Positions 9,702-17,881 of a stretch of 60,488 nucleotides of DNA are shown piece by piece. The notes under the pieces were generated by a model. It ran no database searches. It saw nothing but the letters and a program-made list of their open reading frames with translations, and was not told where the DNA came from. Made by a program: the position numbers and the translations under genes. This DNA is from Bacteroides ilei (GTDB lineage: Bacteria; Bacteroidota; Bacteroidia; Bacteroidales; Bacteroidaceae): contig NZ_LT635801.1 in NCBI RefSeq assembly GCF_900128495.1, positions 1,906,735 through 1,967,222 on the forward strand. Direction: 5' to 3'. Each line of letters begins with the position of its first letter. Within the stretch, counting starts at the first letter, position 1.

Positions 9702-9724
9702 TCGGGAAATTCCAAGATATTTTC

Positions 9725-9768
9725 AGAAAAGCTCTTGATGTCCGGGAAGGAACGTCAAGGGCTTTTCT
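9725..9768 (+). terminator. Bidirectional terminator between metH and the murU-like gene
   Basis: AGAAAAGC and CTTGA pair with TCAAG and GCTTTTCT, and T-rich sequence follows on both strands. The hairpin lies between two convergent genes and can serve both. Confidence 0.85.
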
Positions 9769-9808
9769 TTTGAATTTCAAGTTCTTTTTCGCAGAAGAAT
9801 CTGGTGAT

Positions 9809-10546
9809 TTACAGAATCGTCTTGATGAATTCTTCTGCCTTGGCCAGCGTTTCGGGTTTCCCTATGTCGATGAGGCGGAGCTGTTCGGTGAGATATCCGC
9901 CCAAACGGGCTTCACGGCACGTCTGCAGGTAGAAGTCCATGATGGAGAATTTTCCCTGCCACCGGTCCATGTAGCGGAAAAGGGAAGGAGAGATTACGTG
10001 GATGCCGCTGAAGGCGTATTCCCGGTATTGGCCGGCCCGGTAGATGAAACCTTCGGGTTTGGTCTGCAGGGTATCTTTGTTGATCCATCCGCGGAGGAGG
10101 TTCTCGTCGTCGAACAGGAGGTAGCGTATGGTTTTCCGGGGGCTTGCCAGCAGGGTGGCGTCGTTGCCGCTGTGCAGGTGGTATTCATACAGTGCTTTCA
10201 GGTCGGTATCCGAGAGTATGTCTACGTTATGTACCAGAAAGGGTTCGTCTCCGCTGAAAAAGTTCCGGGCTTTCTTGATCCCTCCTCCCGTGTCGAGCAG
10301 CATGTCGCGTTCGTCGCTGATGTGGATGGTGAGGCCGAAATTACGGTTGGCTTCCAGGAATCCGATAATCTGTTCTCCAAAGTGGTGGATGTTGATGACA
10401 AGTTCTGTAAAACCGGCGGCTTTCAGTTTCAGGATGACGTGTTCCAGCATGGGCTTTCCGGCTACCGGTACCAGGGCTTTGGGCATGTGGTCGGTAAGCG
10501 GTTTCAGGCGGGTGCCCAGTCCCGCGGCGAATATCATGGCTTTCAT
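9809..10546 (-). CDS. Sugar-1-phosphate nucleotidyltransferase, MurU-like
   Basis: A 245-residue cytoplasmic nucleotidyltransferase. The N-terminus carries the signature GLGTRLKPLTDHMPKAL, followed by the metal-binding Asp in HNVDIL. Short enzymes of this type include MurU, which makes UDP-MurNAc from MurNAc-1-phosphate in Pseudomonas cell-wall recycling, and GDP-mannose or UDP-glucose pyrophosphorylases. The neighbour is a kinase of the AmgK type, the enzyme that supplies MurU's substrate, so cell-wall sugar recycling is the best guess. The ATG at 10546 is preferred over one at 10564 because it sits four bases after the kinase stop codon and begins the conserved motif. Substrate specificity cannot be read from the sequence. 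Confidence 0.8.
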   Translation of the reverse strand: MKAMIFAAGLGTRLKPLTDHMPKALVPVAGKPMLEHVILKLKAAGFTELVINIHHFGEQIIGFLEANRNFGLTIHISDERDMLLDTGGGIKKARNFFSGDEPFLVHNVDILSDTDLKALYEYHLHSGNDATLLASPRKTIRYLLFDDENLLRGWINKDTLQTKPEGFIYRAGQYREYAFSGIHVISPSLFRYMDRWQGKFSIMDFYLQTCREARLGGYLTEQLRLIDIGKPETLAKAEEFIKTIL

Positions 10547-10550
10547 AGGC

Positions 10551-11978
10551 TTATCTTGCTTCAAAAATTTCTGTAATCTGCTGTTCCCTGTGTATCAGTT
10601 CCACTCGTATACCGAATTTCTCGTGCAGGTGGTGGGCCACATGTTCGGCCGAGTAGACCGAACGGTGCTGTCCGCCGGTACATCCGAAGCAGACGGACAG
10701 GTGGGTGAATCCCCGTTCCAGGAAACGGTTCACGTGGGCGTCTACCAGTGCGTCGACGTGTTCCAGGAAGGTCAGGATCTCTCCGTCGTTCTCCAGGAAG
10801 TCGATGACCGGCTTGTCGCGGCCGGTAAGCTGTTTGTACTGTTCGTATTTCCCGGGGTTATGCACGGCCCGGCAGTCGAACACATATCCTCCGCCGTTCC
10901 CCGACGGGTCTTCCGGGATTCCTTTCCGGTAAGAGAAACTCATGACACTTACGGTGAGTTTGCGTTTGTTGCGTTCATAGACAAACTGTGGCTGGTCGGT
11001 CATGCACTGCAATACTTCGCACAGATATGGATATTCCGGATATCCCTGTTCCAGCAGCACCCTCAGGTTCCCGATGGCGAAGGGGATGCTTTGCAGGAAA
11101 TGGGGTTTCTTTTCGAAATAGCCGCGGAAGCCGTATGCGCCCAGTACCTGCAGGGTGCGGAAGAGCACGAAGTGGCGCAAGGTCTTCAGGAAATCTTCTT
11201 CCGTGATCCGGTAGAAAGGCTGCAGGGCTTCCAGGTAACGGCCGATGAGTTCCAAGCGCAGGCTGTCGGGAAAGTTGGCTTTGGCCTGCCACAGGAAAGA
11301 GGCTACGTCGTAGTATACAGGGCCTTTCCGTCCGCCCTGGAAATCGATGAAATACGGTTTCCCGTTGTGGATCATGACATTGCGGCTCTGGAAATCGCGG
11401 TACATGAAGGCCGAAGGTTCCGCCTGGAGCAGGATATCGGCCATTCTGTCGAAGTCGTCTTCCAGTCTGTTTTCCTGGAATTCGGTTCCGGTTGTCTTCA
11501 GGAAGCAATACTTGAAGTAGTTCAGGTCCCACAGGATGCTGCGCCGGTTGAATTCAGGTTGTGGGTAACATACGCTGAAGTCCATGTCTTCGGCACCTTT
11601 GAACTGGAGGACGGGGAGAAGTCGGATGGTCTGTTCCAGCAGTTGTCTTTCTGCGTCGTCGAACAGTCCGCTTTCACGTCCCTGTGCGATGAGTTGGAAG
11701 AGCAGTTCATCTCCCAGGTCTTCCTGCAGGTAACAGGTACAGTCTTCCGATACCTCATATACCTGGGGTACAGGCAACCCTTTTTCGTGGAAGTGTCTTG
11801 ACATGTAGATAAAGGCTTTGTTCTCTTCGGCGGAGGTTCCGCATACCCCGATGAGATTGGCTGTCCCTTTCAGGCGGTAATACCGGCGGTTCGATCCGGC
11901 TCCGGGCAGGGCTTCCATGCTTTCCGGTTCCGTTCCGGTGTACCGCAGGTACAGGTTTGTCATTATTTCAGTATTCAT
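10551..11978 (-). CDS. AmgK-like sugar kinase fused to RapZ C-terminal domain
   Basis: This 475-residue protein joins two domains. Residues about 1-330 resemble aminoglycoside-phosphotransferase-fold kinases such as AmgK, which phosphorylates MurNAc and GlcNAc at C1. A catalytic-loop motif (YRDFQSRNVMI) and the metal-binding DFQGG are present. Residues about 338-475 match the C-terminal domain of RapZ (SFSYRKGIPED, VFDCRAVHNP, FGCTGGQHRSV), which in E. coli binds glucosamine-6-phosphate and the small RNA GlmZ. The N-terminal ATP-binding domain of RapZ is replaced by the kinase. The ATG at 11978 is chosen because longer frames run backwards through the tRNA-Glu gene. Four bases separate it from the nucleotidyltransferase gene, so they should be co-transcribed. 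Confidence 0.85.
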   Translation of the reverse strand: MNTEIMTNLYLRYTGTEPESMEALPGAGSNRRYYRLKGTANLIGVCGTSAEENKAFIYMSRHFHEKGLPVPQVYEVSEDCTCYLQEDLGDELLFQLIAQGRESGLFDDAERQLLEQTIRLLPVLQFKGAEDMDFSVCYPQPEFNRRSILWDLNYFKYCFLKTTGTEFQENRLEDDFDRMADILLQAEPSAFMYRDFQSRNVMIHNGKPYFIDFQGGRKGPVYYDVASFLWQAKANFPDSLRLELIGRYLEALQPFYRITEEDFLKTLRHFVLFRTLQVLGAYGFRGYFEKKPHFLQSIPFAIGNLRVLLEQGYPEYPYLCEVLQCMTDQPQFVYERNKRKLTVSVMSFSYRKGIPEDPSGNGGGYVFDCRAVHNPGKYEQYKQLTGRDKPVIDFLENDGEILTFLEHVDALVDAHVNRFLERGFTHLSVCFGCTGGQHRSVYSAEHVAHHLHEKFGIRVELIHREQQITEIFEAR

Positions 11979-12014
11979 GGTCGAATTTCGGATTTGGATA
12001 TAAAGAATGTCCGG

Positions 12015-12022
12015 CAAAGATA
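12015..12022 (-). promoter_or_regulatory. -7 element for the kinase-RapZ operon
   Basis: The minus strand reads TATCTTTG, matching TAnnTTTG, 36 bases before the ATG at 11978. It supports the choice of that start. No well-spaced -33 element is visible. Confidence 0.6.
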
Positions 12023-12060
12023 CGATAAATCCTGAAAAGAAGCGGAGGGAAAAAGAAAAA

Positions 12061-12086
12061 GCAGTACCGGATTCACCTGATACTGC
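12061..12086 (-). terminator. Terminator after the tRNA-Glu pair
   Basis: GCAGTA pairs with TACTGC, and on the minus strand the stem is followed by TTTTTCTTTTT. It begins seven bases after the second tRNA. Confidence 0.85.
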
Positions 12087-12092
12087 TTTAAG

Positions 12093-12164
12093 TAGCCCGT
12101 GGGGGAATCGAACCCCCCTTTCAAGAATGAAAATCTTGCGTCCTAACCGATAGACGAACGGGCC
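12093..12164 (-). tRNA. tRNA-Glu (anticodon TTC), downstream copy
   Basis: The 72-base minus-strand sequence folds into a cloverleaf: acceptor GGCCCGT with ACGGGCT, D-loop with GGTTAGGA, anticodon stem CAAGA/TCTTG with loop TTTTCAT (anticodon TTC), and T-arm GGGGG-TTCGATT-CCCCC. The CCA end is not encoded. It is identical to the copy at 12206-12277. Confidence 0.96.
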
Positions 12165-12205
12165 ATCCTTTGTTTGCACCGGCATTGCCTGATGCTTGTT
12201 TGTGG

Positions 12206-12277
12206 TAGCCCGTGGGGGAATCGAACCCCCCTTTCAAGAATGAAAATCTTGCGTCCTAACCGATAGACGAACGGGCC
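12206..12277 (-). tRNA. tRNA-Glu (anticodon TTC), promoter-proximal copy
   Basis: Same 72-base cloverleaf as the downstream copy, with anticodon TTC. The two genes are 41 bases apart and share the promoter at 12317-12346 and the terminator at 12061-12086, so they are probably processed from one transcript. Confidence 0.96.
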
Positions 12278-12316
12278 ATCCTGGCTTTGTGTCGAGGTGT
12301 CTCTCGAACACGGGTG

Positions 12317-12346
12317 CAAAGGTACGGCTTTTTTTTGAATTTGCAA
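12317..12346 (-). promoter_or_regulatory. Promoter of the tRNA-Glu pair
   Basis: On the minus strand TACCTTTG (12317-12324) matches the TAnnTTTG -7 element, with TTGC (12343-12346) 18 bases upstream as a -33 element. It lies 40 bases before the first tRNA. Confidence 0.75.
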
Positions 12347-12452
12347 GTATCCAGACAGAAAAAATCAAGGAGAAATGAAAAAAAGTCTCATTTCTCCTTC
12401 TTCCCTTTCTGCTGGAGAGTGGAAATGCTTTATGCAGATAGCTTTTCTGTAA

Positions 12453-13817
12453 CTATAAATCTTCCGGGTCGGCCGTATCTTCCAGACGGTTGTCCCAAAG
12501 GTATTTCTTGGTTTCCCTGGCGGCTATTCCCGAGAGGAGGATCAGCGAAATCAGGTTGGGGATGGCCATGAGTGCGTTGAAGCTGTCGGCTATGTTCCAT
12601 ACAGCTTTCAGGTTCATGGTAGAGCCTATATAGATGGATATTATCCAGAGAATGCGGTACGCTTTCCGGAGCTTGTCTTTTCCGAGGTATTCGATGGCTT
12701 TTCCCGAGTAGTATCCCCATCCGATGATGGTAGAAAAGGCGAAGGTGAAGATACCTATGCTGAGGATGCTGGTACCTACATAGGGAATCTTGCTGAAAGC
12801 GGCTTTGGTCAGTTCCCCTTCCTGGGTATAGTCGATATCGGGGTAGGCCAGTACGCTGGTTACCAGTACCAGACCGGTCATGGCGCAGATGACTACCGTA
12901 TCCCAGAATGTTCCGGTCGATGAGACCAGTGCCTGACGTACCGGGTTACGTGTCTGTGCGGCAGCCGCCACAATGGGTGCCGAACCCAGTCCGGCCTCGT
13001 TGGAAAACAGTCCGCGTGCTATTCCGTATCGGGCGGCCATCATGACTGTGGTGCCTAGAAAACCTCCTCCTGCAGCCTGCGGAGTAAAGGCTGAAGTGAC
13101 GATAAGCCTGATGGCCTCTCCCAGGTAGGCGTGGTTGATGCAGAGGATGGCTATGCAGCCCAGTATATAGAGGATAGCCATGACTGGTACCAATGCCATG
13201 CATACACGGGCAATGCCTTTAACTCCGAAAAAGACGACGAGTGCCACGCCCAAGGTTACGATAATGCCTATCACGTGTTCATTGATGCCGTAGGTAGTCT
13301 TCATCAGCAGGGATATGGCGTTGGCCTGAACCATGCTTCCGATACCGAATGCGGCAAGGGCCGTAAATATGCAGAACAATATCCCCAGCCATTTCTGTTT
13401 CAGTCCGCGTTCCAGAGCATACATGGGGCCGCCTATCATTTCTCCGTTCCGGCCTTTTACGCGGTATTTGATGGCCAGCAATCCTTCGGTATATTTGGTA
13501 GCGATACCGAATACGCCGGTAAGCCAGCACCAGAGTACGGCGCCGGGGCCGCCGAAAGCCACAGCTGTAGCTACACCGATGATGTTTCCCGTACCGATGG
13601 TGGCTGCCAGGGAAGTGGCCAGTGCACCGAACTGGCTTACGTCGCCTTCCGATCCGTCGTCTTTTTTGAAGGAAAGCCGGATGGCAGTAAAGATTTTCCG
13701 TTGCGGAAAGCGCAGGCGGACGGTGAGATACAGGTGGGTTCCCAAAAGCAGGATAATCATGGGCCAGCTCCACAGGAAGGAGCTGATAGAGGCGGTAATC
13801 TGTTCAAATAGTTCCAT
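12453..13817 (-). CDS. Alanine/glycine:cation symporter (AGCS) family transporter
   Basis: A 454-residue inner-membrane protein with about ten to eleven hydrophobic segments. It carries the AGCS signature around LAATIGTGNIIGVATAVAFG (residues about 69-88) and the conserved GPGAVLWCWLTGVFG and RGLFSNEAGLGSAP segments. Such carriers import alanine, glycine or glutamine with sodium; which one cannot be told here. It is a single-gene unit: the tRNA promoter lies downstream and the Ktr genes diverge upstream. Confidence 0.93.
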   Translation of the reverse strand: MELFEQITASISSFLWSWPMIILLLGTHLYLTVRLRFPQRKIFTAIRLSFKKDDGSEGDVSQFGALATSLAATIGTGNIIGVATAVAFGGPGAVLWCWLTGVFGIATKYTEGLLAIKYRVKGRNGEMIGGPMYALERGLKQKWLGILFCIFTALAAFGIGSMVQANAISLLMKTTYGINEHVIGIIVTLGVALVVFFGVKGIARVCMALVPVMAILYILGCIAILCINHAYLGEAIRLIVTSAFTPQAAGGGFLGTTVMMAARYGIARGLFSNEAGLGSAPIVAAAAQTRNPVRQALVSSTGTFWDTVVICAMTGLVLVTSVLAYPDIDYTQEGELTKAAFSKIPYVGTSILSIGIFTFAFSTIIGWGYYSGKAIEYLGKDKLRKAYRILWIISIYIGSTMNLKAVWNIADSFNALMAIPNLISLILLSGIAARETKKYLWDNRLEDTADPEDL

Positions 13818-13920
13818 GGGTTACAGTTCAGCTGTCGTTTACCGGGTTACATCAAGTGTATTCCGGTTTAAAAATTGTCTTTAAAAAGGCTTTATAATGT
13901 ATCAAAAATAAATCTTTTTG

Positions 13921-13928
13921 CAAATATA
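13921..13928 (-). promoter_or_regulatory. Possible -7 element for the AGCS symporter
   Basis: The minus strand reads TATATTTG, matching TAnnTTTG, which would give a leader of about 95 bases. The surrounding AT-rich sequence makes chance matches more likely. Confidence 0.45.
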
Positions 13929-14014
13929 TATGAAAATATGATAACATGATCCTTGTTTCTTGAATTATTTGTCAATACAGATAAAGCTTCCGGAATAAAA
14001 CGTGTTGCATAATA

Positions 14015-14046
14015 TTGTCGGAATCAAATGATTTTGTCTATTTTTG
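14015..14046 (+). promoter_or_regulatory. Promoter of the K+ uptake operon
   Basis: TATTTTTG (14039-14046) matches the -7 element, with TTGT (14015-14018) 20 bases upstream. The transporter start codon follows 27 bases downstream. Confidence 0.7.
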
Positions 14047-14073
14047 CAGAGGTGACCAATAAGTTTTTCTATT

Positions 14074-15906
14074 ATGGATAAATGGGACAATCCGTTACTT
14101 GCTCGTAAGAATCTTTTCCGGCTCAGGTTGAACCAGGTGTTGCGCTGGTTCAATGCGGGGGCTTACTGTTTTGCCCTGCTGTTTATCCTGACCTTTATTT
14201 ATGAACACGGGTTTGTAATTTCGGCATACGAATCGCAGGTTATCCGTGTTATCTATAAGCTGACCTGGATTGTGTTCCTGGTGTTCACTACGGTGCAGAT
14301 TGCAACCCGGAAGGATGATGACGACAAGTCGAGACTGACCGTCTGGACATGGCTGCTGGATGTCCTGCTTTACCTTACGTTGCTGCCTGTAGTCTTCAAA
14401 CAGCCCGAAACGGATACGGAGGTATATTGGATATGGTATTTCTTTCATCATGAGTATTACCGGATTGCCATTCTGTTCCTGCTCTCGCTGACCAACCTGT
14501 CGGCCAGTCTGGTGCGCCTGCTGGGAAAACGGACCAACCCTTCCCTGATCCTGGCTTCGAGCTTCCTGGTCTTCATCCTGATCGGTTCCGTGATGCTCAT
14601 GTTGCCGCGTTCTACCTATCATGGCATATCTTTTATCGATGCTCTGTTTACGGCTACCAGCGCTACCTGTGTAACCGGACTGGTGTCGGTGGATGTTCCG
14701 TCGACCTTTACCATGCACGGGCAGATAATCATTATTTTGCTTATCCAGATAGGAGGACTGGGAGTGATGACGCTCACCAGTTTCTTTGCCATGTTCTTTA
14801 TGGGAAACACTTCGCTCTATAACCAACTGGTGATAGGGGATATGATCAGTTCCAACTCTTTGAATTCATTGCTTTCTACCTTGCTATATATATTGGGGTT
14901 CACCTTGGCCATTGAAGGGATAGGAATGGCTTTTATCTGGTTCAGTATTCACGGAACGATGGGGATGTCACTGGAGGAAGAACTTTACTTTGCAGCTTTT
15001 CATTCCGTGTCGGCCTTCTGTAATGCGGGTTTCTCTACTTTGCCCGGTAATCTGGGTAATCCGCTGGTGATGCACGATCATAACCTGCTGTTTATAACCG
15101 TTTCATTCCTTATTATTCTGGGGGGTATCGGTTTCCCTATATTGGTAAACATGAAGGATACACTGGTCTATTACCTGAGTTTCCTGAAGTCGAAACTCTT
15201 CCGCCGCAGGACTGCTTTCCGCAAACAGGTCCACCTGTATGCGCTGAATACGAAGATTGTACTGATCATGACGGGAATACTGCTGGTGGCCGGTACGGTA
15301 ATCATTGCTGCCTGTGAGTGGGACAATGCCTTTGCCGGAATGCCTTGGATGGATAAATGGGTACATGCCTTCTTTAATTCCACCTGCCCGCGTACAGCCG
15401 GTTTTTCGAGTGTGTCTCTGACCTCGCTTTCCACGCAGACATTGCTGCTTATGATTGTACTGATGGTTATCGGCGGCGGTACCCAGTCGACTGCCGGCGG
15501 TGTCAAAGTCAATGTGTTTGCTGTAATGCTGTTCAATCTTTGGGCGGTGATCAGGGGGGCCGACCGGGTTACCATCTTCAGACGTGAACTTTCATACGAC
15601 TCTATCCGACGCTGTAACGCAGCCCTTCTGGTCTATCTGATCATCGTCTTTGCAGCCATATTCCTGATGACATTGATTGAGCCGCAGGCGTCGGTCATGG
15701 CATTGACTTTCGAGTGTGTATCGGCCTTGAGTACGGTAGGCTCCAGCCTGGACCTGACTCCGACCTTGAGTGTTGCAGGCAAAGGGGTGATCATTTTCCT
15801 GATGTTTGTAGGGCGTGTAGGAGTGTTTACACTTGTGCTCGGACTGATCAGGCAGGTAAAGAAACGTAACTATAAATATCCTACGGGAAATATTATTATC
15901 AACTGA
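14074..15906 (+). CDS. TrkH/KtrB family potassium uptake channel subunit
   Basis: This 610-residue inner-membrane protein is the ion-conducting part of a Trk/Ktr K+ uptake system. Four pore-loop repeats are visible: SATCVTGL, SAFCNAGF, CPRTAGFSS and STVGSSL. Family members of the KtrB type have about 450 residues; here an extra N-terminal region of about 140 residues adds several membrane segments (for example CFALLFILTFIY, LTWIVFLVFTTV and LLDVLLYLTLLPVVF) before the core starts. The regulatory subunit gene follows after three bases, so the two form an operon. Confidence 0.93.
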   Translation: MDKWDNPLLARKNLFRLRLNQVLRWFNAGAYCFALLFILTFIYEHGFVISAYESQVIRVIYKLTWIVFLVFTTVQIATRKDDDDKSRLTVWTWLLDVLLYLTLLPVVFKQPETDTEVYWIWYFFHHEYYRIAILFLLSLTNLSASLVRLLGKRTNPSLILASSFLVFILIGSVMLMLPRSTYHGISFIDALFTATSATCVTGLVSVDVPSTFTMHGQIIIILLIQIGGLGVMTLTSFFAMFFMGNTSLYNQLVIGDMISSNSLNSLLSTLLYILGFTLAIEGIGMAFIWFSIHGTMGMSLEEELYFAAFHSVSAFCNAGFSTLPGNLGNPLVMHDHNLLFITVSFLIILGGIGFPILVNMKDTLVYYLSFLKSKLFRRRTAFRKQVHLYALNTKIVLIMTGILLVAGTVIIAACEWDNAFAGMPWMDKWVHAFFNSTCPRTAGFSSVSLTSLSTQTLLLMIVLMVIGGGTQSTAGGVKVNVFAVMLFNLWAVIRGADRVTIFRRELSYDSIRRCNAALLVYLIIVFAAIFLMTLIEPQASVMALTFECVSALSTVGSSLDLTPTLSVAGKGVIIFLMFVGRVGVFTLVLGLIRQVKKRNYKYPTGNIIIN

Positions 15907-15909
15907 TAT

Positions 15910-16599
15910 ATGAAATACATCGTAATCGGATTAGGAAACTATGGCGGTGTACTGGCCGAAGAGCTGACTGCATTGGGGCATGAGGTGATAGGAGTGGATT
16001 GTAATGAACTCCATGTAGACCGTCTGAAAGACAAGATTGCCACGGCTTTTGTGCTGGATGCTACCGATGAATTGTCGCTTTCCACCCTTCCGTTGAAAAA
16101 GGTGGATATCGTGGTTGTAGCCATCGGAGAGAATTTCGGGGCTTCGGTCAAGGTTGTGTCTATTCTGAAGAAAAACAAGGTGCGGCACATTTACGCCCGT
16201 GCCGTAGATGAGATACATAAGACTGTACTTGAAGCATTTTCGCTCGACCGTATCCTGACTCCCGAAAAGGAGGCGGCCCGTATGTTGGTGCAACTGCTCG
16301 AACTGAATTCGGAAGTGGAGCCTTTCAAGATAGACGAAGAGTATTATGTGTTCAAGTTTGCCGTCCCGTCCAGACTGTGTGGCATGGCTGTAAACGACCT
16401 GCAGCTGGAAAAAAATTTCAATCTGAAGATCATTTCATTCATCCGCGGACGTCGGGTGGAGAACAGCCTGGGCATTTCGGTACTGGACCGGGGGGTAGAG
16501 AATTCGTTCGAAGAGAATTATGAGCTTCAGCCCGAAGATGAACTGGTGTGCTATGGCATGTACGATGATTTCCTGAAGTTCTGGAAATCTGTAAAGTGA
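15910..16599 (+). CDS. Trk/Ktr potassium uptake regulatory subunit (RCK domain)
   Basis: A 229-residue cytoplasmic protein with a Rossmann-type RCK-N domain (IGLGNYGGVLAEELTALGHE, then VIGVD and a DATDE region) and a C-terminal RCK-C domain from about residue 140. Such KtrA/TrkA proteins form rings under the channel and gate it by binding nucleotide. One RCK pair is present, as in KtrA, whereas E. coli TrkA has two. The gene sits three bases behind the channel gene. Confidence 0.93.
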   Translation: MKYIVIGLGNYGGVLAEELTALGHEVIGVDCNELHVDRLKDKIATAFVLDATDELSLSTLPLKKVDIVVVAIGENFGASVKVVSILKKNKVRHIYARAVDEIHKTVLEAFSLDRILTPEKEAARMLVQLLELNSEVEPFKIDEEYYVFKFAVPSRLCGMAVNDLQLEKNFNLKIISFIRGRRVENSLGISVLDRGVENSFEENYELQPEDELVCYGMYDDFLKFWKSVK

Positions 16600-16632
16600 C
16601 GGTCTTCGGACATCTGTTTCATTTTATAGAAA

Positions 16633-16670
16633 ATATCCCTCAAGACAGGAGGACCGGTTTTGAGGGATAT
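16633..16670 (-). terminator. Terminator of mltG (possibly bidirectional)
   Basis: ATATCCCTCAA pairs with TTGAGGGATAT. On the minus strand the stem runs into ATTTTCT and begins eight bases after the mltG stop; on the plus strand it lies 34 bases after the K+ operon. Confidence 0.8.
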
Positions 16671-16678
16671 TGACTTGT

Positions 16679-17707
16679 TCATTTCATGATTTTACGCTGG
16701 TTTAGCGCCTGCTGGTAACGCCGTGCGTTAGCCAGGTGTTCATTGATGTTTTTGGCAAAATTATGGGTACCCGAGAAATCTTCTTTCGCACACATATATA
16801 AATAGTCATGGCGCGAATAATTCAGTACACTTTCCAGTCCGTCGACAGAAGGGATGCGGATCGGACCGGGAGGAAGTCCTGCATATTTGTAAGTGTTGTA
16901 CGGACTGTCGGCTTCCAGGTGTTTGTTCAGGATACGACGTAATCCGAATTCCTGTAGAGCGAACTTGACTGTAGGGTCGGCCTGGAGAAGCATGTCCTTA
17001 TGGAGGCGGTTGATGTACAGCCCTGCCACCATCGGCTTTTCTGCCTTGTTGGCAGTCTCTTCTTCTACGATAGAGGCTATTGTAGCTATTTCAATGGGAG
17101 TGAAACCGATGGCTTTGGCCTGTTCGGTCCTTTTCCCGTTCCAGAACCGGTCATGCTCCTTGACCATCCGCTTGATGAATTCTTCGGGGCCGATGTTCCA
17201 GTAGACTTCATATGTGTTTGGAATGAAGAGTGCGGGAAGCGTGTATTTGTCGTATCCCAGCCGGGCGCAGTAGGCACTGTCATTCAGTAATGTGGCAATC
17301 GATGTGGAATCAGTCATGAGCTGCCGGGAAACGGTACGGATCAGTGTCCCCACAGTACGGACGCTGGGGATGGTTACCTGTACAGGTGTCTGGTTGCCGT
17401 TCCTCAATTTCCGGAAAATGGCTAATGTATTTTCCGAAGGGGTAAGCCGGTAGGCACCGGTACGGACATGTTCTTCATATCCGCTCCATGATGCCAGCAT
17501 ACGCAACCCGGTAAGGCTGGATACCTGGAGGTTCGCTTCAATCTTATGATAGACAGAGTCGGCTGTATCGTCATCATCGATATAGAGATAGGCTTTTGTT
17601 TCCGATTTGACCGGATGGTTCAGGAACAGGGCGCATCCGGTGATGATGCCCGCTATAACCAATACCGCTATGATGACCAGTGAGTAAATGATTTTTTTAT
17701 GTTTCAT
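16679..17707 (-). CDS. mltG: Endolytic murein transglycosylase
   Basis: MltG cuts growing glycan strands of peptidoglycan and is thought to set their length. The 342-residue product has one N-terminal membrane anchor (IIYSLVIIAVLVIAGIITGC), a LysM-like region, and the YceG catalytic domain with IASIVEEETA, where the second Glu is the expected catalytic residue. The conserved ADPTVKFAL, GLPPGPI and ARRYQQALN segments are also present. The anchor is followed by the periplasmic domain, as expected. The gene has its own promoter and terminator. Confidence 0.95.
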   Translation of the reverse strand: MKHKKIIYSLVIIAVLVIAGIITGCALFLNHPVKSETKAYLYIDDDDTADSVYHKIEANLQVSSLTGLRMLASWSGYEEHVRTGAYRLTPSENTLAIFRKLRNGNQTPVQVTIPSVRTVGTLIRTVSRQLMTDSTSIATLLNDSAYCARLGYDKYTLPALFIPNTYEVYWNIGPEEFIKRMVKEHDRFWNGKRTEQAKAIGFTPIEIATIASIVEEETANKAEKPMVAGLYINRLHKDMLLQADPTVKFALQEFGLRRILNKHLEADSPYNTYKYAGLPPGPIRIPSVDGLESVLNYSRHDYLYMCAKEDFSGTHNFAKNINEHLANARRYQQALNQRKIMK

Positions 17708-17730
17708 CTTTCAGTTGATTTTCCGAGGTG

Positions 17731-17738
17731 CAAAGATA
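17731..17738 (-). promoter_or_regulatory. -7 element for mltG
   Basis: The minus strand reads TATCTTTG, 24 bases before the mltG start. No clear -33 match is seen. Confidence 0.6.
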
Positions 17739-17806
17739 ATGCATTTCTTGGACGAGACTTGAAAAGAATATCGTTTTTTGGCTTTCCGGCGGTTAATGAC
17801 ATAAAA

Positions 17807-17842
17807 AAACGCCCTGAAAGCGTCGGGGCTTTCAGGGCGTTT
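17807..17842 (-). terminator. Rho-independent terminator of clpB
   Basis: A perfect 14-base stem (AAACGCCCTGAAAG with its complement) around an eight-base loop, followed on the minus strand by a run of seven T. It begins 40 bases after the clpB stop. Confidence 0.93.
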
Positions 17843-17881
17843 GAAGTTGTTCCGCAGAACGTTTTACTATGAATCGAATGT

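Noticed and set aside
10128..11801. A 557-codon plus-strand frame across the kinase-RapZ and MurU-like genes
   Set aside because: It covers two genes with clear family motifs on the other strand and has no recognisable domain itself.
12093..12346. Short protein frames across the tRNA-Glu genes, and an N-terminal extension of the kinase gene through them
   Set aside because: The same peptide appears twice because the identical tRNA genes are translated on their own strand. The kinase starts at 11978 after its own promoter.
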